Positions 17,621 through 33,824 of a DNA stretch of 64,000 bases are shown here, piece by piece. The stretch is from Stutzerimonas azotifigens DSM 17556 (lineage in GTDB: Bacteria; Pseudomonadota; Gammaproteobacteria; Pseudomonadales; Pseudomonadaceae): positions 115,762 to 179,761 of the forward strand of contig NZ_AUDU01000018.1 in NCBI RefSeq assembly GCF_000425625.1, in the 5' to 3' direction. The stretch's first letter is position 1; each line of letters starts with the position of its first letter. The notes under the pieces were generated by a model. It was not told the DNA's origin. It was given only the letters and a program-made list of their open reading frames with translations, and made no database searches. Position numbers and translations under genes: made by a program.

Positions 17621-17644
17621 CCGGTATCCGCGCGCGGGTACCGG
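17621..17644. terminator. GC hairpin after the pigment operon
   Basis: CCGGTA and TACCGG close a strong palindrome around CCGCGCGCGGG nine bases after the last pigment gene. There is no T tract, so it may be an RNA-stabilising stem or a weak terminator. Confidence 0.4.
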
Positions 17645-17753
17645 TGGCCGGAACGTCTCGTCCGCCGGTCAGTCAATTGCTGAAGCAGGCCCAGGCCGCA
17701 CACGGCGGCCCTGGCCGTTTCCGGCCAGCGGCGACGAGACACGGGAGACCGGC

Positions 17754-18041
17754 ATGACCACGCGCGAGCACAAGTTCGAGATCAACTACATCTTCCGCAA
17801 CGATCCGATGGCTTCGGTCATCGACGCCGAAGACGAGACCCTTCCGCAGCACCTGGCGGCCTATCACCTGCTGCAGGTACATCGTGGCGACCTGCCGGAT
17901 GCCGGCGCGATGCCGACGGCGGATGCCAGGCCCGAGGACATCCTGCACTTCGCCGAAGCCAACCAGATCCACGACATTCGCGTGTCCAAGGTACACGCCC
18001 ATCCGGACGGCGAGACGCCCGGGCACTACCAGCAGCCCTGA
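17754..18041 (+). CDS. Conserved-looking hypothetical protein, 95 aa
   Basis: A 95-residue acidic soluble protein with no signal peptide or membrane segment and several His residues ('YHLLQVHRGD', 'KVHAHPDGETPGHY'). I do not recognise the family. A GGGAGACC ribosome site precedes the ATG at 17754, and codon use is like that of neighbours, so it is probably real. It lies between the pigment operon and the convergent hemE. It has its own spacing (141 bases) and may be transcribed separately. Confidence 0.6.
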   Translation: MTTREHKFEINYIFRNDPMASVIDAEDETLPQHLAAYHLLQVHRGDLPDAGAMPTADARPEDILHFAEANQIHDIRVSKVHAHPDGETPGHYQQP

Positions 18042-18063
18042 GCGTCCCGTCCAGGCGACGGGC

Positions 18064-19131
18064 TCAGCCGTGGTAGCGCGCCGACAGCTCGTGTACCGCC
18101 TCGATGAAGGCGCCGGCGTGGGCCGGATCGACCTGCGGCGTGATGCCATGGCCGAGGTTGAACACGTGGCCGGTTCCGCTGCCGTAGGCGGCGAGGATGC
18201 GCGCCACCTCGGCGCGGATCGCCTCCGGCTTGGCATAGAGCACCGAGGGGTCCATGTTGCCCTGCAGCGCCACCTTGTCGCCGACCCGACGACGGGCCTC
18301 GCCGATGTCGCACATCCAGTCCAGCCCCAGCGCGTCGGCACCGGCCTCGGCCATTCGCTCCAGCCATAGACCACCATTCTTGGTGAACAGGATCACCGGG
18401 ATGCGTCGGCCGTCCTGCTCGCGGATCAGCCCGGCGACGATGCGCTGCATGTAGACCAGAGAGAACTCCTGATAGGCCGCTGCCGACAGGTTGCCACCCC
18501 AGGTGTCGAAGATCTGCACGGCCTGGGCGCCGGCGCGGATCTGCCCGTTGAGGTAGGCGGTCACCGCGTCGGCGAGCTTGCCGAGCAGCGCGTGCATGGC
18601 CTGCGGGTCGTCGTAGAGCATGGCCTTGGACAGGCGGAAGTCCTTCGACGAGCCGCCCTCGACCATGTAGGTCGCCAGCGTCCAGGGGCTGCCGGAGAAG
18701 CCGATCAGCGGTACCCGGCCGTTGAGTTCGCGGCGGATGGTGCGCACCGCATCCATCACGTAGCCGAGGTCCTTGTCCGGATCCGGCACCGGCAGCGCTT
18801 CGATGTCGGCGGCGCTGCGCACCGCCTTGCGGAAGCGCGGCCCTTCGCCGGTCTCGAAGTACAGGCCCAGGCCCATGGCGTCCGGTATCGTCAGGATGTC
18901 GGAGAACAGGATGGCGGCATCCAGTGGATAGCGCTCCAGCGGCTGCAAGGTCACCTCGCAGGCCATCTCCGGGTTCATGCACAGGCCCATGAAATCGCCG
19001 GCCCGCTCGCGACTGGCGCGGTATTCCGGCAGGTAGCGGCCGGCCTGACGCATCATCCACACCGGCGTGACGTCGACGGGTTGCTTGAGCAGGGCGCGCA
19101 GGAAGCGGTCGTTCTTCAGGGGGGCGGTCAT
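18064..19131 (-). CDS. hemE: Uroporphyrinogen decarboxylase
   Basis: A 355-residue enzyme that decarboxylates the four acetates of uroporphyrinogen III to give coproporphyrinogen III in haem synthesis. '[16 protein letters not shown]' is the substrate-binding signature and '[13 protein letters not shown]' and '[10 protein letters not shown]' follow as in the family. Start: the ATG at 19131, with [14 protein letters not shown]. An upstream start at 19215 would add residues read through the gltD terminator. It is separated from gltD by a terminator and so has its own promoter. Confidence 0.97.
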   Translation of the reverse strand: MTAPLKNDRFLRALLKQPVDVTPVWMMRQAGRYLPEYRASRERAGDFMGLCMNPEMACEVTLQPLERYPLDAAILFSDILTIPDAMGLGLYFETGEGPRFRKAVRSAADIEALPVPDPDKDLGYVMDAVRTIRRELNGRVPLIGFSGSPWTLATYMVEGGSSKDFRLSKAMLYDDPQAMHALLGKLADAVTAYLNGQIRAGAQAVQIFDTWGGNLSAAAYQEFSLVYMQRIVAGLIREQDGRRIPVILFTKNGGLWLERMAEAGADALGLDWMCDIGEARRRVGDKVALQGNMDPSVLYAKPEAIRAEVARILAAYGSGTGHVFNLGHGITPQVDPAHAGAFIEAVHELSARYHG

Positions 19132-19182
19132 GGGCAGTGTTCCGGGTAAAAAAGTGCCGGCATTGTCGCAAAGCCAAAAACA

Positions 19183-19208
19183 AAAGGCACGGCGGGCGCC
19201 GTGCCTTT
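19183..19208 (-). terminator. Intrinsic terminator after gltBD
   Basis: A perfect 12-bp stem, AAAGGCACGGCG with CGCCGTGCCTTT, has a two-base loop. On the minus strand it is followed by TTTTGTTTTTGG, giving a U-rich tail. It would end the gltBD transcript before hemE. Confidence 0.8.
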
Positions 19209-19233
19209 CATCCAAGCCTTGATTCAGATCAGA

Positions 19234-19272
19234 GGCGGCAGGCGGCAGGCGGCAGGCGGCAGGCGGCAGGCG
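19234..19272. repeat. Tandem heptamer GGCGGCA, five copies
   Basis: Five perfect head-to-tail copies run from 19234 to 19268, then a partial GGCG. A different heptamer, CCTGTGG, occurs 2.4 times at 19314-19330. The same GGCGGCA unit recurs at 43854-43874. Confidence 0.9.
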
Positions 19273-19341
19273 AATCAGTGTTCAGGCTGGTGCCGAGCTC
19301 TCGTGAAGCTTTTCCTGTGGCCTGTGGCCTGCTGCGCTGCC

Positions 19342-20772
<1,431 letters not shown>

Positions 20773-20862
20773 TTACAGCAGCCATGAGCCGGGCCCTGGC
20801 TGCAGGTCAATCACGGTGAGCGGCCGGCGCGCACAGGCGCGTCCGGCCGCTCGAAGCTGCGT

Positions 20863-25311
<4,449 letters not shown>

Positions 25312-25374
25312 AGGCGCTCCACCAGTAACTCGTTATATATCAATCCTTTACCAAGCGGACGAGTCTTTGCCCGT

Positions 25375-25392
25375 CTTTTGCGCAGGCAAAAG
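25375..25392. promoter_or_regulatory. Inverted repeat upstream of gltB
   Basis: CTTTTGC-GCAG-GCAAAAG lies 64 bases before the gltB start. Its 7-bp perfect arms could be an operator or a leader hairpin. An AT-rich block at 25331-25345 between it and gltB could hold the -10 region, but no convincing -35 is seen. Confidence 0.35.
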
Positions 25393-25440
25393 GGGGAGCA
25401 GTTTACATAGCGGCTCGACGATAAAACAATCCTTTTCAGG

Positions 25441-25477
25441 AGCCGCAGGGCGGCTGCCCCGCCTGGGAACGGCGGGG
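25441..25477 (-). terminator. Double hairpin after damX
   Basis: CCCCGCC/GGCGGGG (25457-25477) and AGCCGC/GCGGCT (25441-25455) follow the damX stop on the minus strand. The sequence beyond is CCTGAAAAGGATTGTTTT, with only a weak U tract. It probably ends the pil-aro-damX transcript. Confidence 0.5.
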
Positions 25478-25493
25478 GTGCGACGATTTGCCA

Positions 25494-27065
25494 TCAGCGG
25501 GCGGTGCCGGCTTCCTGCTGAATGCTGCCGAAGCTGCGCACCCAGGGCTTGCCCGTCTGCAACGCCGCAGGCAAGGCGGAAACGGCCTTCTGCGCACTGG
25601 CGCGATCGGTGAAGTTGCCGTAGGTCACCACGTACAGCGGCTTGCCCTGGTGCTGTTTGGTGTAATAGCGGTAGCCGCTACCCTGCTCGCGCACGATGGC
25701 CTTCGCCCGGTCCTCGTTCGAAGTGCCGAGCACCTGCACCAGGTAGTTGCCAGCCGGCTGCGCGCGATACCAGGCCATGCCGTCGGCGGCGCGAGCCTCC
25801 TGCGCCGGGCGCGGCGTTGTCGACGCCGGAGCGGCAGGCGGTGTAGAAGCGGCCGGCCGAGCAGGCGGCGCAGGCTGTGTGCTTTCCACCGGCTCTTCGG
25901 GCCGGACGGCAGGCGCCGGACGGGGCGCTGCCCCGGTGCGCGCCTCGCCGGCGGGCGCCGTTTCCACGGGACGCGGCGCAGTGCTCGGCTCCGGCAGCCT
26001 CTGCTCGACTTCATCACCATCATCAGCCGCGGCCGCGGCGAGCGGCTCGCGAATCACCGGCTGGGCATCGCCGGCCAACGGCAGCGGCGTCGGGCGATCG
26101 CCGCCGTCGAACTCGATCGCCGGCGCCTCGGCCGAAGAAGGCGAACCGGCCGGCAACGGCAGGGACACCACCGCGTCCTGCTCGACGATTTCTTCATCGT
26201 CACCGCCCAGCATGAGCAGCGCCGCGATCACCACCAGGGCGACCAGCCCGACCGCCGCCAGATGCTTGAGCGGCAGCCAGGCAGGAAGCGCGATCCGGCG
26301 CCCGGCGCCCTTTCGCCCACGCGCGCGGTCGGCGTGCATGCTGTCGATCAGTACGTCTCGCGCGGCCTCGTTGATTGGGCCCGGCCAGCCGCCGGAAAGC
26401 TCGTGAATTTCTTCGACCTGCTCGTCGCTGAGGCAGTCGACGTCGCGCCCCGCCCCTTCCAGCCGCGCCGCGAGGTAGCCCTCGGTCTCCTCGAGGGTGT
26501 AGGGCTGCAGCTCGATGACGTGATAGCGCTCCTCGTCACCGGCGAGCGCTTCGAGCCGTGACGCCAGGGCTGGCTGGCCGAACAGGAACACGTGGGGCCG
26601 GCCTTCCGGGCTGCCTTCGGCCAGGCGCAGCAGCAGCTGCAGTCCCGAATCGCTCAGGCGCTCGGCATCGTCGACCAGCAGATAGATTTCCTGCCCGGTG
26701 AGACCGAGCTGGACGACCTGGGCCAGCACCGCCTCGAGCCCAGGCACGCTGACGCCGAGCGCCTGAGCGACCTGCTGCAGCAGGTGCTCCGGCGTGCTGG
26801 TCGACTGCGCGGCAACCACCACGCTCTGCACCGACTGCTTGTTCGTGCTGGCCACCAACGCCTGGCGCAGCAGCGTCTTGCCGCTGCCCTCCGGGCCGGT
26901 GACCACCAGCAGCAGCTGGCTGTAGCGCGCCAGATGGTGCAATTGCCCGAGCACCGGCTTGCGCTGCGCCGGGTAGAACTTGAAGCCGGGCACGCGGGCC
27001 GCGAAGGGATCGTGACTGAACTGGAAATGCTCCAGGTAGAGTTCGTCGGCGCTCAGCTCGCTCAT
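25494..27065 (-). CDS. damX: DamX-like SPOR-domain ATPase-fold cell division protein
   Basis: A 523-residue inner-membrane protein. An AAA domain of ExeA type (Walker A GPEGSGKT at 57-64, Walker B '[11 protein letters not shown]') fills the cytoplasmic N-terminus. A single membrane segment follows at about 272-291, then a proline/alanine-rich periplasmic linker and a C-terminal SPOR domain (about 440-515) that binds denuded peptidoglycan at the septum. Its start overlaps the aroB stop by four bases, as in other pseudomonads. The linker is low in sequence complexity. Confidence 0.9.
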   Translation of the reverse strand: MSELSADELYLEHFQFSHDPFAARVPGFKFYPAQRKPVLGQLHHLARYSQLLLVVTGPEGSGKTLLRQALVASTNKQSVQSVVVAAQSTSTPEHLLQQVAQALGVSVPGLEAVLAQVVQLGLTGQEIYLLVDDAERLSDSGLQLLLRLAEGSPEGRPHVFLFGQPALASRLEALAGDEERYHVIELQPYTLEETEGYLAARLEGAGRDVDCLSDEQVEEIHELSGGWPGPINEAARDVLIDSMHADRARGRKGAGRRIALPAWLPLKHLAAVGLVALVVIAALLMLGGDDEEIVEQDAVVSLPLPAGSPSSAEAPAIEFDGGDRPTPLPLAGDAQPVIREPLAAAAADDGDEVEQRLPEPSTAPRPVETAPAGEARTGAAPRPAPAVRPEEPVESTQPAPPARPAASTPPAAPASTTPRPAQEARAADGMAWYRAQPAGNYLVQVLGTSNEDRAKAIVREQGSGYRYYTKQHQGKPLYVVTYGNFTDRASAQKAVSALPAALQTGKPWVRSFGSIQQEAGTAR

Positions 27066-28174
27066 CGGCGCACCCCGGCTTGCTCGCTCAACGCGGCGTA
27101 GTCGGTCGCCAGCGTGGCGTCCAGCACCTCGCGGGGGAAGTCACCGGTCACCACGGCCTCACCCATCGTCTTGAGCAGCACCAGGCGCAACCGGCCATCG
27201 AGCACTTTCTTGTCCACCGCCATGCGCTCGATGAAGTCGGCGGGCGTCATGTCGGCCGGCGGAACCGTCGGCAGCCCCGCCCGGGCGAGGAGGCGAATGC
27301 CGCGATCGCGCGCAGCAGGATCGATCCAGCCAAGCCGGCAGGACATCTCCAGCGCCATCACGGTGCCGGTACCCACTGCCTCGCCATGCAGCCAGCGGCC
27401 ATAGCCCTGGTGGGTCTCGATCGCGTGTCCGAACGTATGGCCGAGGTTCAGCGTGGCGCGAACGCCGGTTTCCCGTTCATCGGCGGCGACCACCCGGGCC
27501 TTGGCCTCGCAGGAGCGGTAGATCGCTTCGGTCAAAGCCGATCCATCGAGCGCGAGCAGGTCATCCAGGCGGCTCTCCAGCCAGGAGAGGAAGGGGGCGT
27601 CGCAAATCAGGCCGTACTTGATGACCTCGGCCAGCCCGGCGGACAGTTCGCGGCGCGGGAGCGTCGCCAGCGTGGCGGTATCGATCAGCACGGCGCGCGG
27701 CTGGTAGAACGCGCCAACCATGTTCTTGCCGAGCGGATGATTGATGCCGGTCTTGCCGCCAACCGACGAATCGACCTGGGAAAGCAGCGTGGTGGGCACC
27801 TGAATGAAGTCGACACCGCGCTGGTAGCAGGCCGCCGCGAACCCGGCCATGTCACCGATGACGCCGCCGCCGAGGGCGACGACCGTGGTGCGCCGGTCAT
27901 GGCGCGCCTGCAGGAGGCCATCGAAGATCCGCTGGAGCGTCTGCCAGTTCTTGTAGGCTTCGCCGTCGGGCAGGACGATTGGGGTCACGGAGAACCCTTC
28001 GAGCGCGGCGACCAGCGTTTCCAGGTAGAGCGGTGCGACCGTCTCGTTGGTCACCACGGCCACCTGCCGCCCTGCAATGCGCTCCCGCAACAGCACACCG
28101 GCCCGAGCCAGCAGCCCGTGGCCTATATGGATGGGATAACTCCGCTCGCCGAGTTCGACCGTAAGCGTCTGCAT
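27062..28174 (-). CDS. aroB: 3-dehydroquinate synthase
   Basis: A 370-residue NAD- and metal-dependent enzyme that turns DAHP into 3-dehydroquinate, step two of the shikimate pathway. '[21 protein letters not shown]' is the NAD loop and '[13 protein letters not shown]' carries metal-binding histidines. The ATG at 28174 has GGGGG upstream. An earlier possible start at 28234 lies inside aroK and is not needed. It is 22 bases after aroK. Confidence 0.96.
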   Translation of the reverse strand: MQTLTVELGERSYPIHIGHGLLARAGVLLRERIAGRQVAVVTNETVAPLYLETLVAALEGFSVTPIVLPDGEAYKNWQTLQRIFDGLLQARHDRRTTVVALGGGVIGDMAGFAAACYQRGVDFIQVPTTLLSQVDSSVGGKTGINHPLGKNMVGAFYQPRAVLIDTATLATLPRRELSAGLAEVIKYGLICDAPFLSWLESRLDDLLALDGSALTEAIYRSCEAKARVVAADERETGVRATLNLGHTFGHAIETHQGYGRWLHGEAVGTGTVMALEMSCRLGWIDPAARDRGIRLLARAGLPTVPPADMTPADFIERMAVDKKVLDGRLRLVLLKTMGEAVVTGDFPREVLDATLATDYAALSEQAGVRR

Positions 28175-28196
28175 GGGGCCCCCGTGACAAAGAGCG

Positions 28197-28742
28197 CTAG
28201 GATAGCGCAGATCGATCGGGGCTTTCACCGGCACTCAAGACCTTGAGCCGGTCGAGGATTTCCAGCACCACCAGTCGAGGTGGACGTTCGTCCGTCTCGA
28301 CGGTGATATCGGCGATGGCACGGTAAAGCGGATCCCGGATGGCCATCAGCTCGGCCAGCACCTGGCCGGGATTCGGCTTCTGCAGCAGCGGGCGATTGCG
28401 ATCACGACTGGTGCGTTCGAGCTGCTGCTCGACGGAGGTGCGCAGGTAGACCACGCAGCCACCGCCCTTAAGCGCCTCGCGATTGTCCTCGCGCAGAACG
28501 GCGCCGCCGCCGGTCGCAAGCACGATACCGCGTTGCCGGCACAGCTCGGCGATCACCGCGTGCTCGCGCTCTCGAAAGCCCTGCTCGCCCTCGACATCGA
28601 AGATCCAGGGAATGTTGGCCCCGGTCCGCTGTTCGATTTCCTTGTCGGAATCCTTGAACGGCAGTCGCAGTTCCTTGGCGAGCAGGCGTCCGATGGTGCT
28701 TTTGCCAGCGCCCATCGGACCCACCAGTATCATGTTTCGCAC
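28197..28742 (-). CDS. aroK: Shikimate kinase
   Basis: A 181-residue P-loop kinase: Walker A GPMGAGKS at 8-15, '[11 protein letters not shown]' for shikimate binding, '[11 protein letters not shown]' and the lid 'RDRNRPLL'. It phosphorylates shikimate. It follows pilQ by four bases, so shikimate synthesis is transcribed with the pilus assembly genes, as is usual in gammaproteobacteria. Confidence 0.96.
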   Translation of the reverse strand: MRNMILVGPMGAGKSTIGRLLAKELRLPFKDSDKEIEQRTGANIPWIFDVEGEQGFREREHAVIAELCRQRGIVLATGGGAVLREDNREALKGGGCVVYLRTSVEQQLERTSRDRNRPLLQKPNPGQVLAELMAIRDPLYRAIADITVETDERPPRLVVLEILDRLKVLSAGESPDRSALS

Positions 28743-28746
28743 CTAA

Positions 28747-30810
28747 TCAGCGGCTCACCGCAATGGCTTGGTGGCTGATTATAGAGGGGGTGAGGAAAAT
28801 CAACAGCTCGGTCTTCTCGTCGGTGACCGTATCCTGGCGGAACAGCCGGCCCAGATAGGGCAGGTCACCGAGGAAGGGCACCTTGGCGGTCGACTTGCTC
28901 TGGGTGTTGGAGAACACGCCACCGATGACCACCGTCTCACCATCGTTGACCAGGACCTTGGCGTTCACCTCATTCTTGGTGATCGGCGGCACCCCGTTGA
29001 GCTGGTTCTGGTAGTCGGGCGCGTCCTTGGTGACCTTCACCTCCATGATGATGCGGTTGTCCGGCGTAATCTGCGGCGTCACTTCCAGCGACAGCGCCGC
29101 CTCCTTGAACGAGGTGCTGGTCGCACCGCTGGACGAGGCTTCCTGGTAGGGAATTTCCGAGCCACGCAGGATCTTCGCGGTCTCCTTGTCGGACGTCATG
29201 ACCTTGGGCTGCGACACGATCTCGCCGTTGCCGGAGGCCTCCATCGCGCTCAGCTCCAGGTCCAGCAGGAGGTTGTCGCGCACGTAGGCGATGCCGATAC
29301 CGGAAGTCGCACCAAGAGCGCCCAGGTCGACGAACGGAACGTTCGGGCCGAGGTCGTCGCCAGTGTTGCCCGCCTCGTCACCATTGTCGTCAAGGCCATA
29401 AATAGTGGTATCGCCACCGATGCGGGTCCCGCCCCAACGCACACCCAGGCTCTTTTCGTAACCGACGTTCGCTTCGACGATGCGCGCCTCGATCATCACC
29501 TGGCGCACCGGGATGTCCAGCTGCGCGACGATGCGGCGCAGCTCGTCCAGGCGATCCTGGGTCTGGTAGGCGATGATGTTGTTGGTCCGGTCGTCGACCG
29601 CGATCGAGCCACGATCGTCCGGCGTACCGCCGGCGTTGGTCACCGACTGGAACAGCCGTGCGATGTCCGCCGCCTTGGCATAGTTGACCTGAACCACCTC
29701 GCGGCGCAGCGGCGCGAGTTCGGACAGTTGCCGCTTGGCTTCCAGCTCCTGGCGCTCACGCGCGGCGATTTCCTCGGCCGGCGCCACGAGCAGCACGTTG
29801 CCCACCTGACGCTTGTCCAGCCCCTTGGTTTTCAGCACCAGATCCAGCGCCTGGTCCCAGGGTACGTTCTGCAGACGCAGGGTGATGTTGCCCTGCACGG
29901 TATCGCTGGCCACCAGGTTGAGATCGGTGAAGTCGGCGATCAGCTGCAGCACCGAGCGCACGTCGATGTCCTGGAAGTTGAGCGACAGCTTCTCGCCCGA
30001 ATAGGCGAAGCGTTCGGCCTTCTGCTTCTGCAGATCGTCCTCGCTGAGCGGCTTGACGCTGATCGTCAACCGGTCGTCGGTCTGATAGGCCAGATAGTCG
30101 TAGCTGCCGGTCGGCTCGATGGAGATGACGGAACCGCCCTTTTCGCCCCGCGAATCGACGAACCGCACCGGCGTGGCGAAGTCGGTCACGTCCAGCCGCA
30201 GCCGCAGCGCGTCAGGCAGCGAGGCATTGGGGAAGGTCACCTGGATCTTGCCGCCGCGCTCCTCGATCACCGGCGTCAGCGACGAATCGGACAGGCTGAT
30301 GACCACGTTGCCGGCACCGTCCTCGCCCCGCTGGAAATCCACGTTGCTGATGGCCTTCGGCGCACTGACTGCCCTGACCGGCTGAGCCGGCGCGCTCACC
30401 TGCGGGGCTGCGCTGACCAGGGTCGGCGCCACGCCTTCGCCAAGGGTGACGAACAGGTTGTTGCCCTCGCTGCGCGTCGCATAAGGCACCAGCGAAGTCA
30501 GGTTGACGATCATCCGCGTGCGGTCCTTGGCCTCGACCACGGTCACGCTCCGCGCATTACCGATGCCCAACTCGCGGTTCTTGGTGCCGAGCTTGTTCGA
30601 TACGCCCGGAAGATCGAGGGCGATGCGGGCCGGCTGCTCGATGGTGTAGCCGCGCGGCGCGGCGACGGGTTCGTCGAACGCCAGGCGCAGCTCCACCCGG
30701 TCGCCCGGCAGCGAAGCCACGTCCAGCGCGGTGAGATTGGCCGCCAGCAGGACGGGCGAGCCGAGCGCTGCCAGCAGCGAGATACCCAAACGAGCAAAGG
30801 AACTGTTCAT
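28747..30810 (-). CDS. pilQ: Type IV pilus secretin
   Basis: A 687-residue outer-membrane secretin through which the pilus leaves the cell. After a signal peptide (cut near LLAAN) come two AMIN domains, a linker, an STN domain ('LNFQDIDVRSVLQLIADFTDLNL'), N1 domain and the secretin barrel ('VPFLGDLPYLGRLFR'). I chose the ATG at 30810 because GGAAG precedes it and the signal peptide starts there. The ATG at 30864 overlaps the pilP stop and would add 18 polar residues, so translation may be coupled. Confidence 0.95.
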   Translation of the reverse strand: MNSSFARLGISLLAALGSPVLLAANLTALDVASLPGDRVELRLAFDEPVAAPRGYTIEQPARIALDLPGVSNKLGTKNRELGIGNARSVTVVEAKDRTRMIVNLTSLVPYATRSEGNNLFVTLGEGVAPTLVSAAPQVSAPAQPVRAVSAPKAISNVDFQRGEDGAGNVVISLSDSSLTPVIEERGGKIQVTFPNASLPDALRLRLDVTDFATPVRFVDSRGEKGGSVISIEPTGSYDYLAYQTDDRLTISVKPLSEDDLQKQKAERFAYSGEKLSLNFQDIDVRSVLQLIADFTDLNLVASDTVQGNITLRLQNVPWDQALDLVLKTKGLDKRQVGNVLLVAPAEEIAARERQELEAKRQLSELAPLRREVVQVNYAKAADIARLFQSVTNAGGTPDDRGSIAVDDRTNNIIAYQTQDRLDELRRIVAQLDIPVRQVMIEARIVEANVGYEKSLGVRWGGTRIGGDTTIYGLDDNGDEAGNTGDDLGPNVPFVDLGALGATSGIGIAYVRDNLLLDLELSAMEASGNGEIVSQPKVMTSDKETAKILRGSEIPYQEASSSGATSTSFKEAALSLEVTPQITPDNRIIMEVKVTKDAPDYQNQLNGVPPITKNEVNAKVLVNDGETVVIGGVFSNTQSKSTAKVPFLGDLPYLGRLFRQDTVTDEKTELLIFLTPSIISHQAIAVSR

Positions 30811-30863
30811 GAACTGCTTCCGTTGTGCAGACCCCAAGTGTCTTTTCATAGTCGTCCTGTCCA

Positions 30864-31391
30864 TCAGGAGCGCTCCTTCAACGACAGGCTGCGCGGGCGC
30901 TCCAGCCAGCCACCTTCGCCATCGGGCACGATTTCGATCACCTCGACGGACGCCTCGTCGATATTGACGATGCGCCCATGATTCCTGCCGACGTAGTCGC
31001 CGACCTTCACCCGATGCACGCCGCCACCGCCGTGCAGCAGCCCGAACACCGAGCCGTGGCTGGCGAGCGTGCCCACCATGGTGAAATTCTCGATGTTGAA
31101 CCCCTCGAGGAACTGCCTGACCCGGGTTTCATCCGGATGGATGTCCTGCGAACCCTTCTGCCGTTGCGCCAGATCGATCTTGACCGGCGGCTGGAACGGA
31201 CTGCGCATGTTCGCGGCGCTGTAGGTGAACGCTTCGTAGGGCTGGAACGACGGCAGCGGCTCGATCGTGCCCTTGGGCTTGGCCCGCACCTCGTCCATGT
31301 AGGCCTGCAGATCGGCGAATTCGGCCCCGCCCCCGCAACCGGCGGCGAGCGAAACGGCGAAAGCCAGCGTGAAGAAACGGGCGCCTTTCAT
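30864..31391 (-). CDS. pilP: Type IV pilus pilotin-like lipoprotein PilP
   Basis: A 175-residue inner-membrane lipoprotein with lipobox LAAGC (cysteine at about residue 19). The C-terminal HR domain contains 'VGDYVGRNHGRIVNIDEASVEVIEIV', which docks on the secretin PilQ. It links the PilMNO platform to PilQ. The start overlaps the pilO stop by four bases. Confidence 0.95.
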   Translation of the reverse strand: MKGARFFTLAFAVSLAAGCGGGAEFADLQAYMDEVRAKPKGTIEPLPSFQPYEAFTYSAANMRSPFQPPVKIDLAQRQKGSQDIHPDETRVRQFLEGFNIENFTMVGTLASHGSVFGLLHGGGGVHRVKVGDYVGRNHGRIVNIDEASVEVIEIVPDGEGGWLERPRSLSLKERS

Positions 31392-32011
31392 TTCTGCAGC
31401 CCCTTGTCGTTGTAGCGGTAGGTTTTCGCGATGATGCTCATGCGCAGCTTGGAGTTGCTCTCCGCGCTCACCGGCTTGATCTCGAAGTCATGCAGGGTGA
31501 CGATCCGCGGCAGGCTGGCCACACCGCTGACGAAGGTCGCCAGGTCGTGGTAGGTGCCGATCGCCCTGATCTCGATGGGCAGTTCGATGTAGAACTGCTG
31601 GGTGACCTCGGGCTGCAGCTTGATCTCCTCGAACTCCAGGCCGCTTCCCAGCCCGGTGCGGGTGATGTCTTCCAGCAGCCCGGGGACCTCGGTGTCGCTC
31701 GGCAACTGCCGCAGCATCGCGCCGAAGGAGGTTTCCATCTCCACCATCTGGGCCTTGTAGGCCTCCAGGTTGGCGGCCTGGAACGCCTTGGTCGAGAACT
31801 GCTGCTTCAGCGTCGCTTCCTGCGCTTCCTGCTGTTCCAGCCGGGACTGCAGGTCCTTGAGGTGGAAGTTGTATCCGAGAGCGAGGACGGCAATCAGCAG
31901 CAGGATGCAGGAGATGATCCTGACCGGCAGCGGCCACGAGCCCAGGTTGTTCAGATCCAGCTCGGCAAGGTCGATCTTGCGCAAGCTTTCCATGGAATCG
32001 GCCAGACTCAT
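31388..32011 (-). CDS. pilO: Type IV pilus inner-membrane platform protein PilO
   Basis: A 207-residue protein with a short cytoplasmic N-terminus, one membrane segment (about 29-48), a coiled coil (about 50-85) and a periplasmic ferredoxin-like domain. It pairs with PilN and PilP. Overlaps pilN by four bases. Confidence 0.95.
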   Translation of the reverse strand: MSLADSMESLRKIDLAELDLNNLGSWPLPVRIISCILLLIAVLALGYNFHLKDLQSRLEQQEAQEATLKQQFSTKAFQAANLEAYKAQMVEMETSFGAMLRQLPSDTEVPGLLEDITRTGLGSGLEFEEIKLQPEVTQQFYIELPIEIRAIGTYHDLATFVSGVASLPRIVTLHDFEIKPVSAESNSKLRMSIIAKTYRYNDKGLQK

Positions 32012-32576
32012 GGCTTAGCTCCTTCGGCGGCGCCCGGCTGTGTTTGCTGAACGGTCAGCTGGAAGACGTTGGCCTGATCGACCGCGCCGGACGTGACGGC
32101 TTTCACCTCGGTCAGGTTCGGCGCCTGCAGCCAGTCGGAGCCGTCCAGGTTGCGCATCAGGTTGGAGACGCGGTTGTTCGATTCCGCCGCCCCGACGATG
32201 GCGATGTTCTTCCCGGTCATCTTCAGGCCGGTGAAATACACGCCGTCGGGCAGCGTCCGGACCATCTGGTCGAACACACGCCCGATGATCGGCCGGTTGC
32301 CCTGCAGGTCCTGGATGATCTTCATGCGCTCGAGCAACTGCTGGCGGCGCTCCTTGAGCTCCTTGATCTCGGCGATGCGCGCGTCGAGCACGGCGATCTC
32401 CTTGCGCACGAACTCGTTGCGCGCGTTCTGCCGTTCGATGCTGCTCTCGAAGTACTGGTCGCCCAGAAAGATCAGCGCGGCGCCGCCGAGCAGCACGGCT
32501 CCGAGGGTCGCCAGGAAACGCTGCTTGCGCTCCTCGCGAAGCTGCTCGCGCCAGGGGAGTAGGTTTATCCGCGCCA

Positions 32577-32577
<1 letters not shown>
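32008..32577 (-). CDS. pilN: Type IV pilus assembly protein PilN
   Basis: A 189-residue protein opening with 'MARINLLPWREQLREERK', the conserved INLLPWR motif that binds PilM in the cytoplasm. One membrane segment (about 22-42), a coiled coil and a periplasmic ferredoxin-like domain follow. It overlaps pilM by one base. Confidence 0.96.
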
Positions 32578-33668
<1,091 letters not shown>

Positions 33669-33747
33669 TTACGGATTAATTATGTTTAACGACATTAGAT
33701 AACAGTCTTGACAGAAGCGCAAAGGCCTCTCTAGCAAAAAAAGCGCC

Positions 33748-33753
33748 TATAAT
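33748..33753 (+). promoter_or_regulatory. Consensus -10 box for ponA
   Basis: A perfect TATAAT lies 72 bases before the ponA start, preceded by an A-rich run. No good -35 sits 17 bases upstream, though a TTGACA exists at 33708-33713, 34 bases before it. The 183-bp divergent gap is AT-rich and must also hold the pilM promoter. Confidence 0.5.
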
Positions 33754-33824
33754 GTGATCGATTTTTCTCTTTCTGCATCTCCTGCGGCTTAATCCCCCAC
33801 ACCACCTGGAACCCCCCGAATCTG

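Noticed and set aside
30811..30864. Longer PilQ start
   Set aside because: It adds polar residues before the signal peptide, and a good ribosome site precedes 30810. Coupling with pilP keeps it possible.
28768..30981. A 737-codon open frame antisense to pilQ
   Set aside because: Mirror effect of GC-rich coding; pilQ has a signal peptide, STN and secretin motifs.
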